Below are positions 1-7,311 of a stretch of 64,000 nt of DNA, piece by piece. The first letter of the stretch is position 1; every line of letters starts with the position of its first letter. The stretch lies in contig NZ_CP022162.1 in NCBI RefSeq assembly GCF_003293595.1, positions 899,737 through 963,736 of the forward strand, written 5' to 3'. A program made the translations under genes and the position numbers. The DNA is from Microbacterium sp. PM5. GTDB lineage: Bacteria > Actinomycetota > Actinomycetes > Actinomycetales > Microbacteriaceae. The notes under the pieces are model-generated. The model saw only the letters and a program-made list of their open reading frames with translations. It was not told the origin of the DNA and ran no database searches.

Positions 1-906
1 TCGATCGATGAGGCGTTCCTCGACGTGTCCGGCGCACGGCGGCTCTGGGGAACTCCGGGGGAGATCGCCCGGATGCTCCGGGCCCGCGTGACAGCGGAGA
101 CGGGACTGATCTGCAGCGTCGGGGTGGCGGCCACGAAGCATGTGGCGAAGATCGCCTCCACGCGCTCGAAGCCCGACGGGCTGCTCATCGTCAGCGAACC
201 CGACACCGCCGCCTTCCTCGCCGCGCTGCCCGTCTCGGCGCTGTGGGGGGTGGGGCCGAAGGCCGCGGAGACGCTGGAGGGTCGCGGCATCCGGCTCGTC
301 TCCGACATCCTCGCCTCGCCGCGGGCCGTCCTGGATCGCGCACTCGGACCCGCCGGCGGGGAGCGCATCTGGCAACTCGCGCACGGCATCGACCCCCGAG
401 CCGTCGAGACGGAACGCACGGAGAAGAGCATCGGGCATGAGGAGACCTTCCTCACCGACGTCGCCGACCCGGCAGTCCTGCGCAGCGAGCTTCGCCGGCT
501 CTCCGATCGCGTCGCGGCGCGTCTCCGCGACGGAGGCTGGCGAGCCGGAACCGTCGCGTTGAAGCTGCGCTATGCCGACTTCACCACGCTTTCGCGCTCG
601 CTGTCGCTGGCAGAGCCGTCGGACGTCGGCCAGCGGATCGGCGACGTCGCCATCGGCTTGTTCGACGCGCTGGAGCTGAGCCAGCCGGTGCGCCTGATCG
701 GCGTGCGCGCAGAGAAGCTGCGCGGCGGTGACGGTGGATCCGTGCCGCTCTGGGATGAGGATGCCGAGTGGCGGCGGGTCGACGCCGCCTTGGACGACGC
801 GCGTGTGCGTTTCGGCGGGGGAGCGGTCACCCGGGCGAGCGTCCTCGGCCCGCGCCGTGATGTGAATGCTCTGCCGACGAATCCGCGGCTCCCTCGCACC
901 GAGTGA
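1..906 (+). CDS. dinB: DNA polymerase IV (Y-family), 5' end outside window
   Basis: Translesion DNA polymerase that copies damaged templates with low fidelity. The reading frame is open from the first base, and the first residues seen (SIDEAFLDVSG) are the conserved palm motif with the catalytic acidic pair. The initiator and N-terminal palm are therefore upstream of the window, and 301 residues remain. A helix-hairpin-helix-like segment (LWGVGPKAAETLEGRGI) follows at about residues 80-96, and then the little-finger region with GHEETF. The C-terminus lacks an obvious QLSLF-type clamp-binding tail. It is followed 22 bases later by a GerW-like gene. Family assignment is firm; the choice between DinB paralogues is less so. 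Confidence 0.93.
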   Translation, partial: SIDEAFLDVSGARRLWGTPGEIARMLRARVTAETGLICSVGVAATKHVAKIASTRSKPDGLLIVSEPDTAAFLAALPVSALWGVGPKAAETLEGRGIRLVSDILASPRAVLDRALGPAGGERIWQLAHGIDPRAVETERTEKSIGHEETFLTDVADPAVLRSELRRLSDRVAARLRDGGWRAGTVALKLRYADFTTLSRSLSLAEPSDVGQRIGDVAIGLFDALELSQPVRLIGVRAEKLRGGDGGSVPLWDEDAEWRRVDAALDDARVRFGGGAVTRASVLGPRRDVNALPTNPRLPRTE

Positions 907-916
907 GCTTCCCGGC

Positions 917-922
917 TACGGT
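917..922 (+). promoter_or_regulatory. -10 box for leaderless gerW-like transcript
   Basis: TACGGT lies exactly 6 bases before the ATG at 929. No other start or ribosome binding site is needed if transcription begins at the A of the ATG. It overlaps the end of the intergenic gap after dinB. The call is based on spacing alone and on the same arrangement at many other genes in the window. Confidence 0.4.
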
Positions 923-928
923 GGGAAC

Positions 929-1249
929 ATGCCCAATCTCGCACTCGAACTCGGCAAGCAGTCGGCATCGCTCGGCGTCAACAGCGTCTACGGCGAGCAG
1001 CAGGACGTCGACGGCATCCGCCTCATCCCCGTGGCTCTGTCGTGGTCGGGCTTCGGCGCCGGCGAGGATGAGAGCGGCAACAACGGCGGGGGCGGCGGCG
1101 GCTTCGCGGTTCCCCTCGGTGCCTACATCCGCAAGGGCGACGATCTGCGTTTCGAGCCGAACCTCGTGTCGCTGGTCGCGGTGGCGATCCCCTTCGTGTG
1201 GGTCGCGGGACGCACGCTCAGCCGCATCATCCGTGCCCTCAAGCGCTGA
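929..1249 (+). CDS. GerW (YtfJ)-family protein
   Basis: A 106-residue protein resembling the sporulation/germination-associated GerW (YtfJ) family, which is also widespread in non-sporulating actinobacteria, where its role is unknown. Seen in sequence: the family core RLIPVALSWSGFGAGEDE, a run of glycines (residues about 51-57), then FAVPLGAYIRKGDDLRFEPN. A hydrophobic segment near residues 78-92 and a basic tail (RIIRALKR) suggest weak membrane association. The start at 929 is preferred because a TANNNT box lies 6 bases upstream. The next gene overlaps its end by 17 bases. The name should not be read as evidence of sporulation in this organism. Confidence 0.75.
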   Translation: MPNLALELGKQSASLGVNSVYGEQQDVDGIRLIPVALSWSGFGAGEDESGNNGGGGGGFAVPLGAYIRKGDDLRFEPNLVSLVAVAIPFVWVAGRTLSRIIRALKR

Positions 1250-1808
1250 CGAGGTCGATGCGGCGCTCACGAGCGGGGTCGACCGCATTGAGTCCGCCAT
1301 TGCGGCCTTGGAGCCGGAGATCACACCGATCGTCCTGATCGACGGACGTTCCGGCGCGGGCAAATCGACCCTCGCGCGACGGGTGCGCGAGCGGTGGGGG
1401 CGCCCCGTCAGCATGATCGGCCTCGACGAGCTGTATCCGGGGTGGGACGGGCTCTCGGCCGGTTCAACTCTGGCGCGGGAGTTCATCCTGATCCCCGTCA
1501 GCGAGGCAAGGGCGGCCGTGTGGCGACGGTGGGACTGGGCAGCCGATCGTCCGGGGGCCGAGGTGGAGACGCCCGCCGACGTCCCCCTGATCCTCGAGGG
1601 AGCAGGGGTGCTCACCCCGAGCACCGCGCCTCTGGCGCACGTGCGCGTGTGGGTGGAATCGCCCGAGAGTGCGCGACGCGATCGCGCGCTCGCTCGAGAC
1701 GGCGACACCTACCGGCCGCACTGGCGTCGCTGGGCCGACCAGGAAGAGGAGCACCTCCGCGCGCATCGCCCGCAATCGCTCGCAACGATCGTCATCGACG
1801 TCCCGTGA
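1233..1808 (+). CDS. P-loop ATP-binding protein, uridine kinase-like
   Basis: A protein of about 191 residues with a clear Walker A (DGRSGAGKST, about residues 32-41) preceded by a hydrophobic beta strand. This is the arrangement of small-molecule kinases of the uridine kinase/cytidylate kinase fold. A later acidic Asp-Glu (GLDELYPGW) could be the catalytic or Mg-binding pair, and EGAGVL begins a Walker-B-like strand. The substrate cannot be told from sequence. The GTG at 1233 overlaps the preceding gene by 17 bases; a TTG at 1308 is an alternative start that would leave only a short lead to the P-loop. The gene is co-directional and probably cotranscribed with the gerW-like gene. Confidence 0.7.
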   Translation: MPSSADEVDAALTSGVDRIESAIAALEPEITPIVLIDGRSGAGKSTLARRVRERWGRPVSMIGLDELYPGWDGLSAGSTLAREFILIPVSEARAAVWRRWDWAADRPGAEVETPADVPLILEGAGVLTPSTAPLAHVRVWVESPESARRDRALARDGDTYRPHWRRWADQEEEHLRAHRPQSLATIVIDVP

Positions 1809-1821
1809 GGGCTGGGGGCGG

Positions 1822-2307
1822 TCAGTCCTCGATCGCCTGGAGCAGGCCGTCGAGGCGGAAGCCCAGCCAGTTGTAGACACCGAAGCGGGGGTCGTCGTCC
1901 TGCTCCTCTTCTGAGGTGATCCCGAGGCGTGTCGCGATCACCAGCCGCACCGCGGTCAACGTTCGCAACCACGCCGCGACCGCACCGGCATCCAGTTCGA
2001 CGATCACCTCGGCCTCGGCGTCCGCGCGGTCCAGGTCTTGCGGACGCCGTGTCTGGCCATCGCGTTGCAGCGTCGCCAGCACCAGCGCCGCATCATCACG
2101 ACGCCGATCGAGGAGGTCGTCCTGGGTCAGACGACGAAACTCCGCGGCATCCTCCGGAGCGTCCCGGTAGCCGTCGGGAACGAGGCGCGCGACGCCCGGA
2201 TCATCGACTCCGTCGATGGACTCGGCGAGCAGATCCGTGAACTGCAGGACGATGTCCGTGAGATGCGCGGCTTCCAGCGCGGACACCGCCATCCGCACCC
2301 TCGTCAT
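1822..2307 (-). CDS. DUF2017 family protein
   Basis: A 161-residue actinobacterial protein of the DUF2017 family, which lies next to clpS in many actinomycetes. The function is unknown. It is largely helical and acidic at the C-terminus, and ends in a conserved block (RFGVYNWLGFRLDGLLQAIED). Its ATG overlaps the clpS stop by four bases (ATGA), so translation is probably coupled to clpS. This conserved linkage suggests a role near ClpS-dependent proteolysis, but that is inference from context only. Confidence 0.85.
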   Translation of the reverse strand: MTRVRMAVSALEAAHLTDIVLQFTDLLAESIDGVDDPGVARLVPDGYRDAPEDAAEFRRLTQDDLLDRRRDDAALVLATLQRDGQTRRPQDLDRADAEAEVIVELDAGAVAAWLRTLTAVRLVIATRLGITSEEEQDDDPRFGVYNWLGFRLDGLLQAIED

Positions 2308-2594
2308 GTGTCGGCCTTCCTGACGGTCGCCCAGAGGCCGTAGTCGTGCATCGCCTGGACGTGGAGCTCCATCTGCTCACGTGCGCCTTCGGCGACGACC
2401 GCGTGGCCCTCGTGGTGCACCAGCAGCATCAGACGCTCGGCATGCTCGCGGGTGTAACCGAAGTAGGTGCGGAAGACATGGACGACGTAGCTCATCAAGT
2501 TGACCGGATCGTTCCAGACCACCGTCTGCCAGGGACCGGTCACCTCCGAGCGCTCCTCCAGGCGGGCATCCTCGAGGGGAATCGTCATGCCCAA
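2304..2594 (-). CDS. clpS: ATP-dependent Clp protease adaptor ClpS
   Basis: A 96-residue adaptor that binds the N-domain of the Clp ATPase and delivers substrates with destabilising N-terminal residues. The sequence has the family core: WNDPVNLMSYVVHVF (about residues 28-42) with the Asn-Asp and Met residues that line the N-degron pocket, then HHEGHAVVAEG (about 61-71). The length is typical. It sits in an operon with an upstream metallopeptidase gene (10-base overlap) and downstream DUF2017 (4-base overlap). Its protease partners clpP1, clpP2 and clpX are encoded about 32 kb away in this window. Confidence 0.95.
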   Translation of the reverse strand: MGMTIPLEDARLEERSEVTGPWQTVVWNDPVNLMSYVVHVFRTYFGYTREHAERLMLLVHHEGHAVVAEGAREQMELHVQAMHDYGLWATVRKADT

Positions 2595-2935
2595 CCCAAC
2601 TCGTGCAGGCGCTCGTCGTCGATCCCGTAGAAGTGCGCGATCTCGTGCACCAGTGTGGTGTGCACTTCGTCCCGGAGCTCCGCGATCGATCCGCAGGCGT
2701 GCAGATGCGGCTCACGGTAGAGGATGATCCGGTCGGGCAGCTCCCCGGTGCCGTAACGGTCGCGCTCTGTCAACGCCAGACCGTCGTAGAGACCCAGCAG
2801 GTCGAGGGAACCGTCCTCGGGCCGGTCCTCGACGACGAAGACGACGTTGTCGAGTCCGACGAGCATGCGCTCGGGCAGCAGATCGAGTTCGTCGGAGACG
2901 AGAGCTTCGAACGCGTCGGCGTCCATCTCGATCAT
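2585..2935 (-). CDS. Metallopeptidase family protein (zincin-like, DUF1025-type)
   Basis: A 116-residue small zinc-metalloprotease-like protein. HEIAHFYGIDDERLHELGW near the C-terminus (residues about 97-115) carries the HExxH zinc-binding motif plus a downstream acidic/His segment. The N-terminus has an LPERMLVGLDNVVFVVED strand typical of this family. The substrate is unknown. It is the first gene of the minus-strand operon with clpS and DUF2017, starting 25 bases from the tRNA-His gene. The conserved linkage with clpS suggests involvement in protein turnover; this is inference. Confidence 0.88.
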   Translation of the reverse strand: MIEMDADAFEALVSDELDLLPERMLVGLDNVVFVVEDRPEDGSLDLLGLYDGLALTERDRYGTGELPDRIILYREPHLHACGSIAELRDEVHTTLVHEIAHFYGIDDERLHELGWA

Positions 2936-2960
2936 GTCGACATCCCGATCGGGGAGAAAG

Positions 2961-3037
2961 TGGGGTGGCTAACGGGGCTTGAACCCGCGACCCCCGCGAC
3001 CACAACGCGGTGCTCTACCAACTGAGCTATAGCCACC
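2961..3037 (-). tRNA. tRNA-His(GTG)
   Basis: Reading the minus strand gives a complete cloverleaf. The acceptor stem is GTGGCTA/TAGCCAC, the anticodon stem CCGCG/CGCGG encloses the loop TTGTGGT with anticodon GTG, and the T arm carries GGTTCAAGC. An extra G at -1 (position 3037) faces the discriminator C (position 2964), the hallmark of tRNA-His. CCA is encoded at the 3' end. Confidence 0.96.
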
Positions 3038-3070
3038 ATGCGCCTGCTTCCAGGCAACCAGACGATTGTA

Positions 3071-3694
3071 TTACACACCGGAGGCATACGACGACACGAC
3101 GGCGGCCGCCGCGTCGCGTGCCTGGTCGCTGGAGGGCCCCGGCTCCGGAACGAAGACGGCCTGCCGGTAGTACGCCAGCTCACGAATCGACTCGAGGATG
3201 TCGGCCAGTGCCCGGTGGCCACCGTCCTTCGCTGGCGCGTTGAAGTACGCGCGCGGGTACCAGCGACGAGACAGCTCTTTGATGCTGGAGACGTCGACGC
3301 TGCGGTAATGGAGCCAGCGGTCGACACGCGGCATGTACTTTGCAAGGAACATCCGGTCGGTGCCGATCGTGTTTCCCGCAAGCGGCGCCTTGCCCTCGGG
3401 AGCGAACCTCTGGATGTACTCGAGAGCTTCGAACTCCGCCTCGGCCAGGCTGATACCGTCCGGGATCTCAGCGAGGAGCCCGGAGGTCTCGTGCATACGC
3501 GTGACGAAATCGTTCATGTGCGCCAGCGCCGAGGCGTCGGGTTTGATCACCACCTGGAAGCCGGGGTCGAGGACGCTGAGCTCGAAGTCGGTGACCACGA
3601 TCGCGATCTCGACGAGTTCGTCGACGTCGAGGTCGAGACCGGTCATCTCGCAATCGATCCAGACGAGACGATCGTTCTCCGCGGCATTCACCAT
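3071..3694 (-). CDS. orn: Oligoribonuclease
   Basis: A 207-residue DEDDh 3'-5' exoribonuclease that degrades 2-5 nt oligoribonucleotides, including the linear pGpG product of cyclic-di-GMP turnover. The exonuclease I motif WIDCEMTGLDLDVDELVEIA lies at residues about 12-31, and the Exo II and III motifs follow (NTIGTDRMFLAKYMP; YFNAPAKDGGHRALADILES), with the conserved His and Asp of Exo III. The length is typical. TAGGAT lies 6 bases upstream of the ATG on the minus strand, predicting a leaderless mRNA. Confidence 0.97.
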   Translation of the reverse strand: MVNAAENDRLVWIDCEMTGLDLDVDELVEIAIVVTDFELSVLDPGFQVVIKPDASALAHMNDFVTRMHETSGLLAEIPDGISLAEAEFEALEYIQRFAPEGKAPLAGNTIGTDRMFLAKYMPRVDRWLHYRSVDVSSIKELSRRWYPRAYFNAPAKDGGHRALADILESIRELAYYRQAVFVPEPGPSSDQARDAAAAVVSSYASGV

Positions 3695-3700
3695 GCGTTC

Positions 3701-3706
3701 ATCCTA
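3701..3706 (-). promoter_or_regulatory. -10 box for leaderless orn transcript
   Basis: TAGGAT (minus strand) is separated by 6 bases from the orn ATG at 3694. There is no Shine-Dalgarno-like sequence between them. The spacing agrees with initiation at or next to the start codon. Confidence 0.45.
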
Positions 3707-3780
3707 ATGAGGGCCTGCGACCTCGGCGCCGACGCGTCACGATCAGCGACGGGCCGGCGACCACAGTACGCTGGGAGAGC

Positions 3781-3852
3781 GCCTCCGTAGCTCAGTGGAA
3801 GAGCGACGGCCTTCTAATCCGTTGGTCGCAGGTTCGAATCCTGCCGGGGGCA
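3781..3852 (+). tRNA. tRNA-Arg(TCT)
   Basis: A 72-nt cloverleaf with acceptor stem GCCTCCG/CGGGGGC (one G-T pair), D arm GCTC/GAGC, anticodon loop CTTCTAA (anticodon TCT) and T arm GCAGG/CCTGC. The innermost anticodon-stem pair is C-T rather than Watson-Crick. CCA is not encoded. It lies 17 bases from the end of mesD and points toward it. Confidence 0.94.
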
Positions 3853-3869
3853 CCGCATCGAGCCGCCCG

Positions 3870-4931
3870 TCACGAGTCCGCGCCTGCCAGCTCGGCGCGC
3901 ACGAGTGCTGCTCCGGCGGACAGTGCGCTCAGTTTGCCGAATGCGACCTCCCGTGACAGCGGGGCCATCCCGCAGTTCGAACTCGGAATCAGCTTGTCGG
4001 CGTCGACGAACGGCAACGCCCGCCGCAGCACCGCCGCGACCTCTTCCGGGGTCTCGACGTGCGCGCTGGCCACGTCGAGGGCGCCGAGCATGACCTTCTT
4101 GCCGCGGATGAGTTCGATGAGCTCGATCGGCACATTCGAGTGCTGGCTCTCCAGCGAGACGATATCGATACGCGAGCGCTGCAGAAGAGGGAAGGACTCC
4201 TCGTACTGACGCCACTCGGATCCGAGTGTCGCCTTCCAGTCGGTGTTCGCCTTGATGCCGTACCCGTAGCAGATGTGCACCGCGGTCTCGACGCGCAGGC
4301 CCTCCGCGGCGCGTTCGAGCGCAGCGATTCCCCAGTCCTTCAACTCGTCGAAGAAGACGTTGAACGCCGGCTCGTCGAACTGGATGATGTCCACTCCGGC
4401 GGCTTCGAGTTCGCGAGCCTCCTCATTGAGGATCGTCGCGAACTCCCACGCGAGCTTTTCACGGCTGCCATAGTGCCGATCCGCCAACGTGTCGATCATC
4501 GTCATCGGTCCTGGCAGAGCCCATTTGATGGGCAGGTCGGTCTGCCCGCGCAAGAACGCGGCATCCTCGACGAAGACGGACGCGCGACGACCGACCGCGC
4601 CGACCACCGTCGGCACGCTGGCGTCGTAGCGGTTGCGGATGCGCACCGTCTCGCGGTTGTCGAAGTCGACGCCGTCGAGGTGCTCGATGAAGGTCGTGAC
4701 GAAGTGCTGACGGGTCTGTTCGCCATCGGTGATGATGTCGACGCCGCGCCGCTGCTGCTCGTGCACCACGGCGCGCAGCGCGTCGCGTTTGCCATCGGCG
4801 AGCACGTCGCCGTGCAGCTGCCACGGCGACCAGAGCACCTCGGGCTCGGCGAGCCAGGCGGGCTTGGGGAGGCTGCCGACCGTCGTCACCGGCAGCAGAG
4901 GAGCCTGATGGACGGTGCCGTCGCCGGTCAT
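3870..4931 (-). CDS. mesD: Core methionine synthase MesD (MetE C-terminal-like, folate-independent)
   Basis: A 353-residue protein equivalent to the catalytic C-terminal half of cobalamin-independent methionine synthase; the N-terminal half of MetE (about 750 residues) is absent. It makes methionine by methyl transfer to homocysteine. Visible zinc ligands are His219 and Cys221 (HICYGYG), Glu261 (SLESQHS) and Cys320 (SSNCGM). The substrate-binding DGEQTR and FDEPAF are also present. The ATG at 4931 overlaps the mesX stop by four bases. Core-MetE proteins paired with a DUF1852 protein were described as MesD with partner MesX, an oxygen-dependent system that does not use methyl-folate. Assignment here rests on this pairing; the true methyl donor is not visible from sequence. 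Confidence 0.85.
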   Translation of the reverse strand: MTGDGTVHQAPLLPVTTVGSLPKPAWLAEPEVLWSPWQLHGDVLADGKRDALRAVVHEQQRRGVDIITDGEQTRQHFVTTFIEHLDGVDFDNRETVRIRNRYDASVPTVVGAVGRRASVFVEDAAFLRGQTDLPIKWALPGPMTMIDTLADRHYGSREKLAWEFATILNEEARELEAAGVDIIQFDEPAFNVFFDELKDWGIAALERAAEGLRVETAVHICYGYGIKANTDWKATLGSEWRQYEESFPLLQRSRIDIVSLESQHSNVPIELIELIRGKKVMLGALDVASAHVETPEEVAAVLRRALPFVDADKLIPSSNCGMAPLSREVAFGKLSALSAGAALVRAELAGADS

Positions 4932-5920
4932 GCGACGGGCTCCGCCACGCCGGCGATCCACTGTTCCAGGGTCTGGAGGTGGGGCTTCACGAAGTACTCC
5001 TCGGCGTAGCGGCCCTGGGTGACGGCCAGCTGGCTGCGCTCCTCACGGTCGTAGTCGATCTCGGTGCGGACGAAGTCGACATGGTCCAGGGTGGGACGGT
5101 AGACCTCGCCGGCGGGGGTGAGTGTGTTGTACACCTCGGGACGATAGATCTTCTGGAACGTCTCCATCGTCGCGATCGTGCCGATCAGTTGCAGATCGGA
5201 GAAGTCGTTCAGCAGGTCGCCGCGGAAGTAGAACGCCAGTGGTGCGACGGAGCCGCGCGGCATGAAGTAGCGCACCTGCAGACCCATCCGGGCGAAGTAA
5301 TCGTCGGTGAGAGAGAAGGCATCCTGAACGTACTCGGTGCCGAGTACCGGGTGCACGAGGCCCGTGCGGCGGTACGTGCGGCTTGTCGACACGCTGATGC
5401 AGATCACCGGGGAGCCCGCGAAGCGCTGCCGGTAGGCATCCGACGCCAGGAACCGTTGGAAGAGCTCACCGTGCAGGATGCCGAAATCCTCCGGAACGGT
5501 GAACGTCCCCGCGGCAGCTGTCGCTGCCGGCAGCACGACGCTGAAATCGTAGTCGCGCAGATATGAGGAGAAGTTGTTCCCGACGATGCCGCGGTGGCGC
5601 TCACCCGTGCGGTGATCGAGGATGCCGACGTCGAGAACCTCGATGATGGGGAAGCGCTCGGCCTCGGCCGTGTCGTCGAATTGCAGCTGCACCGTGACGA
5701 TGTCGAGTTCGACCCGATAGCGCTCGGCGCCCTGATCGTCGCCGGCGGCGAGCTCGTTGAACCGACGGTCGATCATCGCGAGCGCGTTGCGGAGGTTCTG
5801 GCGGCGCCCGGCGCCACGCGCCAGATTCGCGAAGTTCGTCGTCACACGCGAATGTGCGGCGGGTGCGTAGTCCTCGTCGAAACGAGTGGTCGTGATGCTG
5901 AAAGCGATGTCGTTCGCCAT
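4928..5920 (-). CDS. mesX: MesX, DUF1852 putative oxygenase partner of MesD
   Basis: A 330-residue DUF1852 protein. The family is the obligatory partner of the MesD core methionine synthase and is thought to use oxygen to supply or release the methyl group; the chemistry is unresolved. Typical family features are seen: the start MANDIAFSITTTRFDEDY, SRVTTNFANLARG, and the block NNFSSYLRDYDFSV. No recognised cofactor motif is evident. ATG 5920 is chosen over longer in-frame starts because family homology begins at this methionine. It is translationally coupled to mesD (ATGA overlap) and divergent from a LysR regulator 119 bases away. Confidence 0.85.
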   Translation of the reverse strand: MANDIAFSITTTRFDEDYAPAAHSRVTTNFANLARGAGRRQNLRNALAMIDRRFNELAAGDDQGAERYRVELDIVTVQLQFDDTAEAERFPIIEVLDVGILDHRTGERHRGIVGNNFSSYLRDYDFSVVLPAATAAAGTFTVPEDFGILHGELFQRFLASDAYRQRFAGSPVICISVSTSRTYRRTGLVHPVLGTEYVQDAFSLTDDYFARMGLQVRYFMPRGSVAPLAFYFRGDLLNDFSDLQLIGTIATMETFQKIYRPEVYNTLTPAGEVYRPTLDHVDFVRTEIDYDREERSQLAVTQGRYAEEYFVKPHLQTLEQWIAGVAEPVA

Positions 5921-6013
5921 GCGAGGGCCAATCCTGGGCAGGGGCCGGTACGGCCGCGAATGATGCTGATCCGAGCATGCGGGACGAGTGCTGTCATCGA
6001 GTAATGCGCTCAA

Positions 6014-6031
6014 ACTATGCACCTATATAGT
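6014..6031. promoter_or_regulatory. Inverted repeat ACTAT-N8-ATAGT between mesX and lysR
   Basis: An inverted repeat (6014-6018 and 6027-6031) in the mesX-lysR divergent intergenic region. It overlaps the TATAGT box at 6026-6031, which sits 8 bases before the LysR ATG at 6040. The size and interrupted dyad fit a LysR-type T-N11-A operator. Binding would affect both directions: autoregulation of the regulator and control of mesXD. The role is inferred. Confidence 0.45.
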
Positions 6032-6039
6032 CTGTGACT

Positions 6040-6981
6040 ATGTCTCGACCCCCGATGGGAATCACGCTGCAACAGCTCCAGTACTTCATCGAGGTCGCTG
6101 CGGAGGGGTCGATCAGTGCGGCGGCCGACCTGCTGTTCGTGTCGCAGCCGACGATGTCCGCTGCGATGCGCGACCTCGAGAAGAAGATCGGACGCGACCT
6201 GCTGCTGCGATCCGCGCGCGGAGTGAGCCTGACCACCGACGGCATCGAGTTCCTCGGATACGCCCGCCAGGTCGTCGAGCAGGCTGCACTGCTCGAACAG
6301 CGCTACCTCGGCACTGCTCCCTCGCGGCGCCTGCTGGGCGTCTCCACCCAGCACTACTCCTTCGCCGTCGACGCGTTCGTCCGCATGGTCAGAGCAACTG
6401 ATGCCGCCGAGTACGAGTTCTCGCTGCGGGAGACGCGCACCTTCGACATCATCGAGGATGTGCGCACGCTGCGCAGCGAACTCGGCATCCTGTTTCGCAA
6501 TGAGTTCAACCGCAACGTCATCGGAAAGCTCCTGCGCGACTCGGGGCTGGCATTTCACACGCTCTTCGTCGCCGCACCCCACGTCTTCGTCTCGCGCCGA
6601 AACCCGCTCTCGCTGCAGCGGAGCGTGAGTCTCGAAGACCTCTCATCGTTGCCTCGACTCACGTTCGATCAGGGTGCGAACAACTCGTTCTACTTCGCCG
6701 AAGAGATCCTGTCGACGCTGTCGAGCTCGCGCGAGATCCGCGTCTCGGATCGCGCCACGATCTTCAACCTGATGATCGGCTTGAACGGTTACACCATCTC
6801 GACGGGCATCATCAGCGACGACCTCGATCCCGAGATCGTGGCCGTTGCGCTCGACGTCGACGAGCAGATCGAGATCGGATGGATCGGGCGCACGGCGGTG
6901 CCGTTGACCGACCAGGCCCAGCGCTACCTCACCGAACTGCGCCAGGTGGTGGCCGGCTTCGGAGTGTCGCTCGTCGGATGA
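6040..6981 (+). CDS. LysR-family transcriptional regulator, probable regulator of mesXD
   Basis: A 313-residue LysR-type regulator. The N-terminal winged helix-turn-helix spans about residues 10-65 (LQYFIEVAAEGSISAAADLL, then QPTMSAAMRDLEKKIG), followed by the effector-binding domain. ATG 6040 is preferred over the GTG at 6034 because a TATAGT box lies 8 bases upstream, which would leave no room for an earlier start. An ATG at 6055 is also possible. It is divergent from mesX, the usual arrangement for a LysR protein and its target; a methionine-pathway metabolite as co-inducer is a guess. Confidence 0.9.
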   Translation: MSRPPMGITLQQLQYFIEVAAEGSISAAADLLFVSQPTMSAAMRDLEKKIGRDLLLRSARGVSLTTDGIEFLGYARQVVEQAALLEQRYLGTAPSRRLLGVSTQHYSFAVDAFVRMVRATDAAEYEFSLRETRTFDIIEDVRTLRSELGILFRNEFNRNVIGKLLRDSGLAFHTLFVAAPHVFVSRRNPLSLQRSVSLEDLSSLPRLTFDQGANNSFYFAEEILSTLSSSREIRVSDRATIFNLMIGLNGYTISTGIISDDLDPEIVAVALDVDEQIEIGWIGRTAVPLTDQAQRYLTELRQVVAGFGVSLVG

Positions 6982-7048
6982 CGGTGAGCCGACCCCTCGA
7001 TAGTTCCGCCGCGAGCGCGTACCGTCGGCGGTGACGAGAGGAGTCATC

Positions 7049-7258
7049 ATGACCTCGGCATCATCCACCTTGTGGGTCGCATACGGCACTGACGGCAACG
7101 TCGTCGGCACGGTGAGAAAGAGCGAGGAGGGCTACACGCCCACGGTCGCCGGCGCCACCGCGAGTGTCGGCACGTATCCGTCCATGGAGGTCGCGAAGAG
7201 CGCCCTCCACAGCCACCTTGCTCCCGGGTCCGACTGGCCGCAGTTCCGCCAGCACTAG
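7049..7258 (+). CDS. Small hypothetical protein
   Basis: A 69-residue protein I do not recognise. It begins with short polar residues and then TLWVAYGTDGNVVGTVRKSEEGY, which reads like a beta-rich domain, and ends GSDWPQFRQH. The start at 7049 has a good ribosome binding site (GAGAGGAG, about 6-13 bases upstream). A GTG at 7031 is in frame but precedes that site. Coding character (G/C third positions) matches its neighbours. It lies alone between the LysR gene and the convergent yczE gene. Confidence 0.6.
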   Translation: MTSASSTLWVAYGTDGNVVGTVRKSEEGYTPTVAGATASVGTYPSMEVAKSALHSHLAPGSDWPQFRQH

Positions 7259-7311
7259 GCGCTCTGCTGCGCAGCCCGCACCGCCACGGCGCGCGTCCCT
7301 GCGCGATCGGA

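Noticed and set aside
929..1249. Evidence of sporulation from the GerW-family gene
   Set aside because: The family is common in non-sporulating actinobacteria; no other sporulation genes are present in the window.
3781..3852. Integrated element next to tRNA-Arg
   Set aside because: No integrase, no duplicate of the tRNA 3' end and no phage genes are in the window.
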